From positions 20,183,266-20,247,265 of the forward strand of contig NC_036443.1 in the NCBI RefSeq assembly GCF_002775205.1: a DNA stretch of 64,000 nt, given 5' to 3'. Made by a program: the position numbers and the translations under genes. Of the stretch, positions 35,440 to 46,579 are shown piece after piece; within the stretch, counting starts at the first letter, position 1; every line of letters starts with the position of its first letter. The notes under the pieces are model-generated. The model saw only the letters and a list, made by a program, of their open reading frames with translations. It did not search any database and was not told the origin of the DNA. This DNA comes from Xiphophorus maculatus. Taxonomy: Eukaryota; Chordata; Actinopteri; Cyprinodontiformes; Poeciliidae.

Positions 35440-36509
35440 GGCAACTTGAATTTACGACCATTAATTTAATAAATGTAAGGTTGCAATAATTCTACTTAAA
35501 AGGTTACCCATAAGGCACACAGGCCCGCTACAGACGAGGCTTGAGAGAATCTCACCCAATTCATTAATTTTATTTATTACACAATTGTTTAGTCAGAAAT
35601 ATACCAATTTAAAACCACTCACACATTAAAATAACAGTTATGGCTCAACTCAAAGATGGCAGTGCAAATCAGCAAGGTGACCTACAAAAAAAACACAGCA
35701 AAAAACAAAAACAAAAGAAAATCGTGCACCAAACCAGAAGGAGTACCACCACTCATTACCCAGAAAGTCCACCACCAACACCAAGAGCCGGCCGTTCCTG
35801 TCAAAATAAAGGAGATATGCAAATTACATACATTTCATAATTATACAGTTCAGTCCCCGACAAATCAAGCAGCAATAGTCCAAACTAAGACCCCGTCCTG
35901 GGTCAAACCGCCACGCCGCAGCAGACGCCGCCCAGAGCAGAACCAGAAGGATCAGTACCAGCTGGTCACAAACCAGCCCGAATCAGCCACACTGGACGAG
36001 AGACAGGAGCCAGCTTATGCCGACCAGGACAGCGGGCATGAAGCCAATAACCAGGGCGACGGGTAGGCAGCCGACGATGGATAACCGAAGTATCAGGCGG
36101 ACCATCAGCCAGGAACAACAGGACACCCGGCAAGCAGCCGGCCAAGGACAAACAGCAGCGTCTATCAAACATACATGTCAAAATAGAATCTGGAAGCATA
36201 CGAAAAAATTAGCTTTTCACTTACCACTGAGCTCTATGTAGTGCCTCTGGCAGGGAGGAGAATCAGGCAGCTTGTAAGGACCACCTGGGTATACAGGTAA
36301 AGCTGAGCTAAGGCTAGGCTAACAGATATTAAGGGTGTGAGAAGCTTCTTACCACAAGAAGGATCGATCAGCGACTGAAGTGTCATTAAGCGCATCATTC
36401 AAGCGCGCATTAGTATGCGGCTAGCAAACAGCGAGGTCTGAACCAGAAGGAAAACATGATGTCTACCAGGTGAGGGAGGGCCCTTTATATACAGACAGCG
36501 CCACAACCA
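35440..36509 (-). mobile_element. CpG-rich transcription unit or LTR-like element, minus
   Basis: A TATA box (GTATATAAAGGG, 36492-36481 on the minus strand) is followed by a CpG-rich kilobase quite unlike the flanks, and by AATAAATAAAA near 35575. This is the signal order of an LTR or of a short Pol II transcript. Frames on both strands are arginine/proline-rich and not recognisable. The TATA box is only about 20 bp inside the boundary with the inverted-repeat element at 36510. Terminal TG/CA and target duplications could not be fixed. Confidence 0.4.
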
Positions 36510-37546
36510 ATGGGCTCTTTGCACCTGCCGCGCTGACGTCACAACCGCATGCGCAAATGCGGCTCTCTTTTTTCCTACCATGACAGCTAGAAAAGACAAA
36601 GTCTTATTTCAGATGCAAATAAAACAATACTATGAACATTGCTGTCTTCCTAATATAACGGGCTTTTAAGTTTTCATGGATTTCCAAACGGTCCTGAATT
36701 AAGATGAAGATGGTGGCTTGTAAGTATTGGTCGCTACCAGTTAAAGCTAACGCCACACAGCAAAGTTTACAGCCTTCACTTCACTCCGGATCAACTTCTT
36801 CAGCCTAAAGAAGAAGGTAAAGGAGCCTCCTGTGTTATTTCCATGGAATCACTTCTGTACTTAGCCTGAAAGAGAGTTTATGGGAACCAGAGAGCAGACC
36901 AGAGCCAGACAGCCGAGCAACTGATCCTCCTGTACACACTGCTGTAAACACCGTCCTGCTTCACAAGAAACATGCAAAACTAATAAAGCGAAGTAACACG
37001 GAGACCTTAAGGAACACGGTTATATTTTTCTAAAAGCAACAACTTTAAACCTGAATAGTCAGCTGAACTAGAACTCCGACACCAGAGCTGCTCTACTGTT
37101 AAGCTATGGGCTTGTTGTTCCTCAGACTACAGAAGCAAAAAGCCTGAACCATTAAATCCCCGTTACTTGGTCTCTGACACTAACGACAATAAACGCACGT
37201 AATGTACTTGAAAACAATGTAAAAACATTGTCCGTTAGAATGGATGAAAAATGTTTAGATACTTAAATAGCACATTTTTACAAGACAAATGTCTAGCATA
37301 AGCTAAAGCTAATGTTAGCCACAAAGTTTAAAGAAAGTAAAACTCACCTTCGTATGTGTGTATAACGAGGCGAACATCTTAAAACCTTTCCCCAGCTTAC
37401 TGTCGGGGCTTCGGATCAATGTACATCATTAATTGTTACCTTGGACAAGCCCTGCAAACACCCAGTGTAAAGAGCCTTTTTCAATAGATCGGAAACAATT
37501 GAGCCGCTTTTCCCCGAACACGGAAGCTGAGGTGCAAAGAGCCCAT
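36510..37546 (-). mobile_element. 1.04-kb TIR element, copy 1
   Basis: The ends are ATGGGCTCTTTGCACCT and its inverse AGGTGCAAAGAGCCCAT. The whole length matches 44261-45287 in inverse orientation with scattered differences (roughly 93-95% by eye over the parts I aligned) and small indels. It contains TGACGTCA (CRE-like) and GCATGCGCAAATGCGG near one end. On the minus strand is a short ATG exon (37377-37348) ending at a perfect GTGAG donor. An 8-nt insertion relative to copy 2 lies in that exon. No transposase is encoded; I could not define a target duplication beyond AT. Non-autonomous DNA transposon is the best reading. Confidence 0.75.
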
Positions 37547-37549
37547 TAA

Positions 37550-38652
37550 ATTCAGGCACTTGTGTGGTGCGTTCAAAGCCCACAGGGCGTACTGCCACAT
37601 AAATATCTGCAGCACACTGTCACACCTGAATAGAAAAACAAGCAATGTTTTTCTATCCTCTGTTTCTGTGGTCTGTTTTCTCTCAGCTGTTTTTACTTTT
37701 TAAACTTGTCTGATCTGTTTCTGACATAGACTGGCCTCCCCAGGTCAGGCACTGTCAAAACAGTTTGGACACCGTGGGAGCAGGTGTGGAAAAACAAAAC
37801 AGTTCTTGGTGGAATTTGTTGCTGCTAAAAAGCTGGATATAACACCAGATCTGGTCTAGCACTAGAAGAACGTTAATTTCCACGTGCACAACACAAAATT
37901 AATGACTCAACTGAGGTAAATCTGCTCGGAACATTTTTGATTTAATTGCAAATTTAAAAAGACATAAAATCAAAAAAGAAAAAAAATCAAAAGAATTTAT
38001 TGTTATCACGTGTAACATTTGCTTTCAACTTCTCATGCATATACACCATTCCTTAGTTTTAACTTTATAAAACGATGTTAAAACCAGATCACGTGGGCTT
38101 CAAAGTAACTATTTAGACGCATATTAACTAAAGTCAGTTCAGAATAATATAGCGACCCAGTGCATACATTTTGGAATAAAATGTTTTATGAACTGTACAA
38201 CCAGCAAAGTGATTAAGTGACAAAAAAAAGTCTGTAAGAAGAAAAACAAAGCATTGCTTGATGTGAAGTTTTATGGCATCCCATGCAATAAGCAAAGATA
38301 AAAACTAAATCTTCTACAAATGATTGACAGTTTGATGCTATATTTAATATTTTCTTCATCAGCTATTGTGTAATTATGTGTAACAGTGTTGGATTGGCAT
38401 AATCCAGTAATTTAGATTGTGATGTTTCTAAAGAAAGTCCATCAGCTCTCTCATGACTGTCTGACTGCCATCTGGATATTAGATTATACAACACCTACTA
38501 TTTCCTGTTGACTAACACTGGAATTATGATATCACTGGAATGATAATAACATAACTGTTTAATAAAACATTTCTTGACCAATGAAGCAGACATTGCAACA
38601 ATAAGAGAGTATGAGTTAGAGATGAACTCAACTCATGAAAGAACAGGAAGTT
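37550..38652. other. intergenic, fmod 3' flank
   Basis: AT-rich. It contains one member (37657-37722) of a direct repeat shared with the fmod intron. Confidence 0.45.
37657..37722 (+). repeat. 66-bp direct repeat, copy 1
   Basis: Matches 39544-39609 with a single mismatch. Begins CCTCTGTTTCTGTGGTCTG and ends CTGATCTGTTTCT. Confidence 0.85.
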
Positions 38653-41177
38653 CTAAACATTAATAGAAGAAACTAGTCGTAAACAGTAGGCAGCTTCAAC
38701 AGGAATGTCTCTGATGCTGATTTTGTTGGCATCCAAACGCAGCACTTTCAGCTTAGAGAAGTTTGTTCCATCAATCGTGTCACAGAAACTGCTCAGGGAA
38801 AACTCTGAAAGGGGAGAAAAATGTGGAAGCCAGTTATAAACATGAACACATCAAAAGAACTGCCAAACCAACTGCAAGGAAATTGGAATCAGAATCAGAA
38901 ATACTTAAAAAAAAACACAACAACAAAAAACATGTTGCCTGAACCTCGTGGATTATGCCTGGCCTCACGAACTGTGTTTGGGTTGCATTCCTGTATTCAT
39001 GGCAAGTTACGCAGGCACATTAATAAAATTATCTCCATAATTCAGAATAGGTTAGTTTGACTCAGTCAGGTCCATACTGGTTTGGTTTAATTGCCGTTCA
39101 TCATTATTCATTGTGCTTGTTGAATGTAGCTGGTTTTGTGGATGTTGTCAGATCAAAAATGATAAAATACAGAAATGCAAGAAATGACCCTGTTGTTTAT
39201 CAGCATGTAGAATCACTTTTTGATACCACTGCAATACATACTGCATATTCCAAAATACTACCATAATGACAGACACGTTTTAAAAGTAGTACAGTATATA
39301 CAGTATATACATATATACTGCATATATATAACTCTTACATACTGCTGCTTTAAGCCTGTGATACATTCATGTTTATAGTTTTGTGGTTGTCAGCTACTGT
39401 TTCTCATTGTAGATCTGTCACTTCTATTTCTGGTGTTCTTTGATATCATTTGTCTTCATCTTTTGAGTCCTTCACATGTTATTCTTTGTTTTTGTTTGAG
39501 CACTATTTAGGCTTCTCTCCAGTCATTTTCTCTCTTTTGATTCCCTCTGTTTCTGTGGTCTGTTTTCTCTCTGCTGTTTTTACTTTTTAAACTTGTCTGA
39601 TCTGTTTCTAATTCCAGTAACCACTTTCCTCCATATTAATCTTGATCTACTTCTGTGACTCTGAAATTTCTGACTTTGAGTTTTGTTATTGATCTAATAT
39701 TTTTGCATTTATGCTGCTATGTTTGCATTTTGGTCTCTATACACACAGCTACTGACAACGCCCCTTTAGCTCTAGATCTGGTTTGGCGGAAAACTCCCAC
39801 AATCTTTGCTGACTCATTTCCAGCTCCGCACCACGATGCATTATTAGATCTGAGTTTCAAGGAGAAACATTTTGACTGCAGCTCTGCTGCTCCTCCCCAT
39901 TCCACCCCTTGCCCTGCGTCGTTTATATTTAAGCCAAAGTTTCTAATGAATAGGCTGTCCCTGTTATATTTGAGGAGGAGGGTAGGGCCAGTGGGAATGG
40001 GCTAACTATCCTTGAAAAATAATATGTTGTGTTGTGTTTTTGTTGAATGGGTCCAAATGCAGAAGGTGGTAGTGTCAAATTTAATGAAAAAAAGTAAACA
40101 AATTTGCAAAAAAAATCACAGGGAGTAGGAACTGTTTGAGGAAGCATAATAGGTCACCTTTAAAGAATTGTCGCTGGTTAAAAAGTGACTACACATATTA
40201 ATATAAATAAAATTAACACTCGTGTCATTAAAATTGTCAATAAAACTTTTGTTTCACTTTGTTACTTTAAGATTTAAAGAAGTGTGCATACCTTTGATCT
40301 TATTTGCGTGCAGATACAGGTTTTCCAGGTTCCTACTAACAAGAGGGATCTTCTCCAGTTTGTTGAAGGACAGGTCAAGCTCAACGAGTGTGCTGGTATT
40401 GAAGACACTGGTGGGAAGTCCTTCATCAGTCAAACTGTTGTGACTCAAGCGGATAAATTGCAGATTAGGATGCATGGTAAGAAAACCAGCTGGGACGCTC
40501 TTTATGTTGTTATGCTCCAGGTAGAGCTGTTGTAGTTCTTTGGGAAAGCTGTCAGGAATTTTCCTTAGCTTGTTTTTGCTCATGTCCAGTATCATAAGAG
40601 ATTCTAGTCCCATTAACCCACCTTCTACCTCTTCTATGACATTTCCCTGAAGTTGAAGGATGGTGAGGTTGGGCATGGACTCAAATAATTTGGAGATGTT
40701 TGTGATTTTGTTGTAGGAAAGTCGCAGGTCGGTGAGGGATCTTGGTAAATTATGAGGCACATGGGTCAGTTCATTGTTATCCAGGTAGAGTCGATCCAGG
40801 CTTCCCAGCTTGACAAAGACACTGTCGCTGATTTTCTCCGAGCTGAGCTGGTTATGCGACAAAATCATCCACACCAGGTTAGTGGCGTTGTCGAACACTC
40901 CATCCTGAATGCCTGTGATTTGGTTACGCTGCAGGTAGACATACTTTATGTGTGATGGAACATAGGGAATGTGCTGCAGGTTGCGGCTGTGACAGTACAT
41001 AGCTGTGGGGTAGGCTGTTGGACAATCACACTCCAGGGGGCAATCTACAGCCTCTGACTGCCAGCCTGCATTCTGCCTCCGGCCCCGCAATTGGGACAGC
41101 CACTGGAAGGGGCTGTACTGCTGGCTGATGTTCACATCCACCATTTCCATCAAGAGGATGAACACCAATGTCCGCAT
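38653..41177 (-). CDS. fmod: fibromodulin (class II small leucine-rich proteoglycan)
   Basis: Fibromodulin is a secreted matrix proteoglycan binding collagen I and modulating fibril assembly. Two coding exons, 41177-40292 and 38804-38653, give 345 aa, slightly shorter than human (376). A noncoding first exon is predicted at about 41320-41256, with donor GTAGGT. The start is the ATG at 41177, MRTLVFILLMEMVDV (signal peptide). The upstream GTG in the same frame is just exon sequence after the acceptor. The N-terminal Cys cluster CPLECDCPTAYPTAMYC, the ear-forming C-terminus (SFCDTIDG..AAYCLRLV) and the LRR chain with N-glycosylation sites (DNAT, TNIS, NLTI, NTST, NFSK) are all present. The coding-exon split matches the human gene. 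Unlike mammals, the segment before the Cys cluster has one tyrosine only. Confidence 0.95.
39544..39609 (+). repeat. 66-bp direct repeat, copy 2 (in fmod intron)
   Basis: Second copy of the block at 37657-37722, 1.9 kb away in the same orientation. Confidence 0.85.
39742..40162. repeat. fish MITE-like repeat in fmod intron
   Basis: Ends with GCATAATAGGTCACCTTTAAA, the inverted form of the 'TTTAAAGGTGACCTATTATGC' start typical of a widespread teleost repeat. It lies wholly inside the intron between the two coding exons. Confidence 0.55.
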
Positions 41178-41255
41178 GATCACTTAAGGAAAGATAAAGA
41201 ATATTTTAAAGATAAATACACACAATTTATTCCAATGTTGCTGCAGTATACCTAC

Positions 41256-41345
41256 CAGTTTCTTGCTGCCTCCTTGTTATCCACCTCTCTGGTATCCCAG
41301 TCTGAATGAGTGGAATATGTTGCCTGCCTAAAATAAATACCAGCA
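41256..41345 (-). promoter_or_regulatory. fmod noncoding exon 1 and TATA-like promoter
   Basis: On the minus strand a TATTTATTTT box (41339-41330) lies about 70 bp upstream of a GTAGGT splice donor at 41255. The acceptor TTTCCTTAAG ends at 41183, six bases before the ATG. Exon 1 would therefore be short 5'UTR, as in mammals. The start site is inferred. Confidence 0.5.
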
Positions 41346-41399
41346 GCAACCCCCTCTGCAGCTGTGGCCCCAACCATTATGTTTCATTAGCACACATAC

Positions 41400-42850
41400 C
41401 TTTTTTCCACTTTCATGTAACCCATATAACAATGTATATCCTGCAGCAACGTAAATATTAGTGCCATCTGTGAGCTAGTTGCAACATCTGCTTTTTAACA
41501 TCCTTGTTTTCCATCACAGTTTCACACCTTATCATTAGCCGAACCACTCAAAGTATGTCTTGCTATTTACTCTTGTGTCATAGAGGTTTTGAAGAGGTTG
41601 AGCCTCAGATATTGAATGTTTAATTAACCACAAAAGATGTGATAATCACAGTTATCATTTAAAATACAATCACTTTGTTTCTGCATGCTTTTGTATACTA
41701 CAATTGGTATGTGTCAACAAAGTATGCTAAATTTTGCTGTTTGTCCAAGAACATCTCCATTACCTATTTCTTCAGAATGCTTCAAGGTCTGTTTTCAACA
41801 ACTACAGTATTCAAGTCATAGAGAAGCTCAGCATATGCTTTTGCTGGCGCCTGGATACATCAGAGAACCATTACAGTCCTGTAAACTGTAATTCAGAAAA
41901 ATCCCCCCTACTTATATTCTCCTCTGGGGTAGGAAAATTGGATGCAGAGTTCAAGTGATTATGTGAATTCTTTGTGTATTTCCTTTCCAGGCCACACTGA
42001 GGAAGCAAAGACGGCATGCTGATTTAAGAATCAGCTTTGTTATAAAGGTAATGGATCTTAATGAGCTCTAAATTACAACGAAAACAGAAAAATTCCCTCC
42101 ATGAAAATTAAGCGATCAGAATACTATGTCGTGCCACTTTGTGTCATTATTTGTCCAACAACACTTGCCAATTGTATGCTTTGGCACATGCTAGCCTGTG
42201 GGCAGGAAATGTTCGAAGAAAAGCAATTGTTTTTCTCATTAATTTGGGAAATGTTATGAATCAAATTTCAAACACTTCAGGGCCCATCATTCTACACTAA
42301 TGAAAACTTATTTACAAATAAACAAGAACATGTCAAACTACATATTCCAAAATATACACTTGTAAGACGTCTGTCATTATCTTGTGTATAGCTTTTAGTT
42401 AGCTTTTAGTTGGTACGTTTTTGTCATTTGGTTTATTTATTTTCAATTAGGTAAGTTTCGGTTAATATTCAGATAGTTTCCTTTTGTTTGTTGTTTTCGG
42501 AATTATAGCTCATTCTGAAGCCATATGCTCCACTTGTAACATGTTAATCAAAAATACATCGTTTTAAAATAAATAACCTAAAATGTTCAACTGTGTGTGT
42601 CGGCTGCTTGAGATCTGAAGAGAATGGATCCTTCATGTTATGGTCTGGCCACCCCTAGGCGGGTCGTAACACTTATTTTGAAAATTAATAAGGAAGCCTA
42701 CAACATTTACCTACCTAAAATCATAAAAATGTGTATGTTCAAAATGGGTTAACATTAGTTGACATCAAATTGCTTGGTACATTAAACTATGCAACAACAA
42801 ACACGTTATTGCTATCCATTAGCTGCTGTTTTTAGTTACATAAATATAAA
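41400..42850. other. intergenic, upstream of fmod
   Basis: AT-rich, no recognised feature; may hold fmod regulatory sequence. Confidence 0.35.
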
Positions 42851-42859
42851 TATAAATTG

Positions 42860-43370
42860 TCCTCTGGACCAATGAAACAAAACTAGAGCTTTTTTGGCAA
42901 AGCACATCATCTCTATGTTCACAGAAGCAAAAGTGAAGCATGCCAAGAATGGAACCCTGCTGTGAAATAGACGCTTGGTTTTGTTCTGAGTCAGCTTTGG
43001 CTGGCACAGGGTTTCTTGAATATGTGCATGATGAAAACTCAAGACTATCAAGGCATTCTGGAGAGGTGTTGGCTAGTGATTATGGGTCTTTTATCACCAT
43101 AGTGATTAAAAAAGAACAGCTAAAAACACCCAAGAATTGCTAAGAGCAATAGCATTGGACTTTTCTGAACTGGATTCTAGCGACACTGATCTAAAACATA
43201 TTGAGCATGTGGTAGGTGCTGAAACATGACATCTGGAGAAGGCACCGTTCAAACCTGAGACAACTGGAGCAGCTTACTCATGAAAAGTTGGTCAAAACAT
43301 CCATTGACATGTGCAGGAGTCTCATTAATGTTTACAGAAATCATTTGCAGTGATTCCTTCAAAAGATTGC
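42860..43370 (+). mobile_element. Tc1/mariner-like transposase remnant
   Basis: Plus-strand pieces in shifting frames read VLWTNETKLELF, then DWI..ATLI, IEHVW-like and RQLEQLTHEKLVKTSIDMCR, SLINVYRNHLQ. They correspond to the 'WTDETKLELFG', 'SPDLNPIEHVW' and C-terminal blocks of Tc1 transposases. Heavily mutated; no terminal repeats identified. Confidence 0.65.
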
Positions 43371-43900
43371 ACAACAAAATATTAAGGGACCAGTATAATT
43401 TTCGTCCAGACCTGCCTGTTTCATTAGTTTTTTATTTGTTTGTTTGTTCATGATTCAGTTAAACCACAATTCAAAGGTAATGTCGGATTGTCATTGGCTA
43501 AATATCTGTAATGTTTTATTTATAAGATCCCCTTTTATCTTAAAATTAACAGATTCCATTTTAAAAGGTATTTTAAAAATTCCTTTAGTCTACATTAAAC
43601 TCAATAGCATAGTTGCTGCATGTTTGTACATATATACGATCACATAAAAGCCCAAAAGTCTTAGGCTGTTGAAACTCATTGGATCTGGCAATGTTTTCCC
43701 AATCTGCTGTTTTCCATCTTGGGGTCCGTATCTGATTTGGTTGCTCAGATTCCTGTTCTTAGCTGAGTGGCACGCATTATGGTTTTATGTGGCTTCAAAA
43801 TCTTTGTCCTCCCTAGTGCTGCTTAATAGATATTTTCTCCTTTCCAGACTTCTTTCTCTAAAAACATCCCAGTGTATAAAAATCCGCCCGCAACTTACAA

Positions 43901-44260
43901 AGTTATGCTCACGCTGCGTTAGCAAAGTAATTGTTTTCATCTTGCAACAATATTTTTCATAAATGGTCGGTACGAGAGTTTTCCCATCAGTCTTAACATC
44001 TTTGCACAAACTCATCAAATAGTTATGTGTTTGTGTTAGTTGTGTTTGCATGAAAAAATAAGGTGAGCAAAACACATTGGAAGAGAAATCCTGGAATTAA
44101 ACTCAAAATTAACATTAAGCGTAACTGGTCTAACTTGAACAAAAGTTATTTTAATGTCTCTGTCTCTGAAAATTGATCACATAATTTGGAAATGGTAGTA
44201 CTGGAGACAAGGCTTATTGCTGTCAGTCACAATTTCCTGTGGCATTGCTCGTTCCCTTTT
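43901..44260. repeat. repeat arm shared (inverted) with 56858-57049
   Basis: ACTTACAAAGTTATGCTCACGC through GCATTGCTCGTTCCCTTTT matches the minus strand of 57049-56858 closely. This copy has about 165 extra bases (about 43984-44148) absent from the other. Confidence 0.75.
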
Positions 44261-45287
44261 ATGGGCTCTTTGCACCTCAGCTTCCGCGTTCAGGGAAAAG
44301 CGGCTCAATCTTTTCCGATCTATTGAAAAAGGCTCTTTCCACTGGGTGTTTGCAGGGCTTGTCCAAGGTAACAATTAATGATGTAATCAATCCGAAGCCC
44401 TGACAATAAGCTGGAGAAAGGTTTTAAGATGTTCGCCTCGTTATACGAAGGTGAGTTTTACTTTCCTTAAACTTTGTGGCTAACATTAGCTTTAGCTTAT
44501 GCTAGACATTTTTCTTGTAAAAATGTGCTATTTAAGTATCTAAACATTTTTCATCCATTCTAACGGACAATGTTTTTACCTTGTTTTCAAGTATATTACG
44601 TGCGTTTATTGTCGTTAGTGTCAGAGACCAAGTAACGGGGATTTAATGGTTCAGGCTTTTTGCTTCTGTAGTCTGAGGAACAACAAGCCCATAGCTTAAC
44701 AGTAGAGCAGCTCTGGTGTCGGAGTTCTAGTTGAGCTGACTGTTCAGGTTCAGAGTTGTTGCTTTTAGAAAAATATGTATGTGTTCCTTAAGGTCTCCGT
44801 GTTATTTCGCTTTATTAGTTTTGCATGCTTCTTGTGAAGCAGGACGGTGTTTCCAGCAGTGTGTACAGGCGGATCAGTAGCTCGGCTGTCTGGCTCTGGT
44901 CTGCTCTCTGGTTTCCATAAACTCTTTCAGGCTGAATACAGAAGTGATTCCATGGAAATAACACAGGAGGCTCCTTTACCTTCTGCTTTAGGCTGAAGAA
45001 GTTGATCCGGAGTGAAGGCTGTAAACTTTGCTGTGTGGCGTTAGCTTTAACTGGTAGCGACCAATACTTACAAGCCATCGTCTTCTTGATTCAGGACCTT
45101 TTGGAAATCCATGAAAACTTAAAAGCCCATTATATTAGGAAGACAATAATGTTAATAGTATTGTTTTATTTACGTCTGAAATAAGACTTTGTCTTTTCTA
45201 GCTGTCATGGTAACTCAAAGCGGAAAAAAGAGAGCCGCATTTGCGCATGCAGTTGTGACGTCAGCGCAGCAGGTGCAAAGAGCCCAT
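44261..45287 (+). mobile_element. 1.03-kb TIR element, copy 2
   Basis: Same element as 36510-37546 in opposite orientation, with the same 17-bp ends. A start codon at 44429 opens MFASLYE and runs into a consensus donor (GAAG|GTGAGT at 44450/44451). On the minus strand another ATG at 45078 is followed by GCTT|GTAAGT, so both ends carry start-codon-plus-donor modules pointing inward. TGACGTCA lies near the right end. Coding potential is otherwise nil. Confidence 0.75.
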
Positions 45288-45400
45288 TGAGTAATATTCC
45301 AGTTAGAACCCCCCACATATCTGTGCATAGTCTGAATGCTTCAACTAGACAATTACATCAAACATAGAACATGTTGATTACACCCATAAACATTGTGGCA
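45288..45400. repeat. repeat arm shared (inverted) with 55317-55411
   Basis: TGAGTAATATTCCAGTTAGA through CATAAACATTG matches the minus strand of the right-hand region. That other copy is interrupted exactly at AATATT by a solo LTR. Confidence 0.8.
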
Positions 45401-45404
45401 AAGG

Positions 45405-46570
45405 AACTATGTCTGACTTGTACTTGGCAAGGCAGTCTTTGGCATCTGTTACTTCCTTTGCAACAGTGAATCCAAAGACCATGCCTATTAGGGTAACTGC
45501 ACAACCTAGAAAAATACATGACACTAGGTTACCCACTACAGCTTTAAAGGCTATTCAGAACAAATCTTCTGAAACTGTTTTTGTTATTTGAGAAATATTT
45601 CCAGTTTGGTGGTCAAAACAGGAATTAGGGATGATTACTTGAGATTTTTATTTTCTCTCCAGACTGCAGTACATTTTTCACATGTTTTAACAAAAAAGCC
45701 TCTAATCACCTTCAAAAACTCTGCACAAGGCTCTTATAAATAACAAACAGAAACGCTCACATCAGTCCTGTTTCAATGTCTTTAAAGAGGTTTCCTGGTC
45801 ACGTTAAAATTTAGACTGTCTTTCAGGGCCCTTTAGAATCAAGCTCCTTTCTTTGTTACTGAATTGTAAGAGCCACACACTAACTCAACTCCTTAAGGCG
45901 TCAAACAAAAATTTACCCGTCAGCCCAAAGACCAGGTGTAAAACTTGAGATTTTTTTTTTTTTTTAATTGTCTTGAGAATCTTGATTCATTCATTCAAAA
46001 AAAAAAAAGAAACAATGAGGACATCCTTATTTAATTGTGCTTTTCCTTAACATAAATATCGTTTTTGTTTTGGCCATATTTAATTTATTTGTGCTTTAAT
46101 GTGTATTCTCTCTTACTGAATTTATTTAAAAACCGGATTATGGACAAGTAAATTGTGATTTGACCAGTGACAAGTTCTACATAAATTTACTTTACCTACT
46201 TACTAAACGGTTTTACACTTACAAGCATAACTGAGCTTTGGGCCTCAGAAGTTGCAAAACACATAAAAAAAATTGTAAAAAAATAAATACAAACAAGAAT
46301 TTTGAAATAAGTTTTACACCAAATGTTTTTTGCCATCAGACGTTAATAATCTTGCTACAACAACAAAATCTGATTCGGTGTAGCCAAACTCATCAATTAG
46401 TTCTAACTTGGATTCCTCAGTCCAGACTGCAGCTAAAACCTAACAGGAAAATAAGTTGAACCTAATATCAGGAAGGGTTAGTGGATGCAATTTAATTAAA
46501 GTGGAGGGCAGCATGACACGCAACATGATAACAGCTTTAAGTGCAATAAAAAGCTGGCACGGCAAAGTCC
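45405..46570. other. intergenic, eif2d 3' flank
   Basis: AT-rich sequence; no recognised feature apart from A/T homopolymers at about 45950-45965 and 45999-46010. Confidence 0.4.
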
Positions 46571-46573
46571 AAT

Positions 46574-46579
46574 TTTATT
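46574..46579 (-). terminator. AATAAA overlapping the eif2d stop codon
   Basis: The stop TAA (46577-46575) is embedded in AATAAA on the minus strand. No other AATAAA occurs in the next 200 bases; an ATTAAA variant lies at 46496-46491. Either could direct polyadenylation. Confidence 0.4.

Noticed and set aside
35656..36066. 136-codon Arg/Pro/Gln-rich plus-strand ORF
   Set aside because: Lies in the CpG-rich minus-oriented unit and overlaps open frames in other phases. Composition alone explains it.
41175..41183. GTG start giving fibromodulin two extra residues
   Set aside because: A strong splice acceptor (TTTCCTTAAG) ends at 41183, so the GTG is split by the exon boundary. The ATG at 41177 is the natural start.
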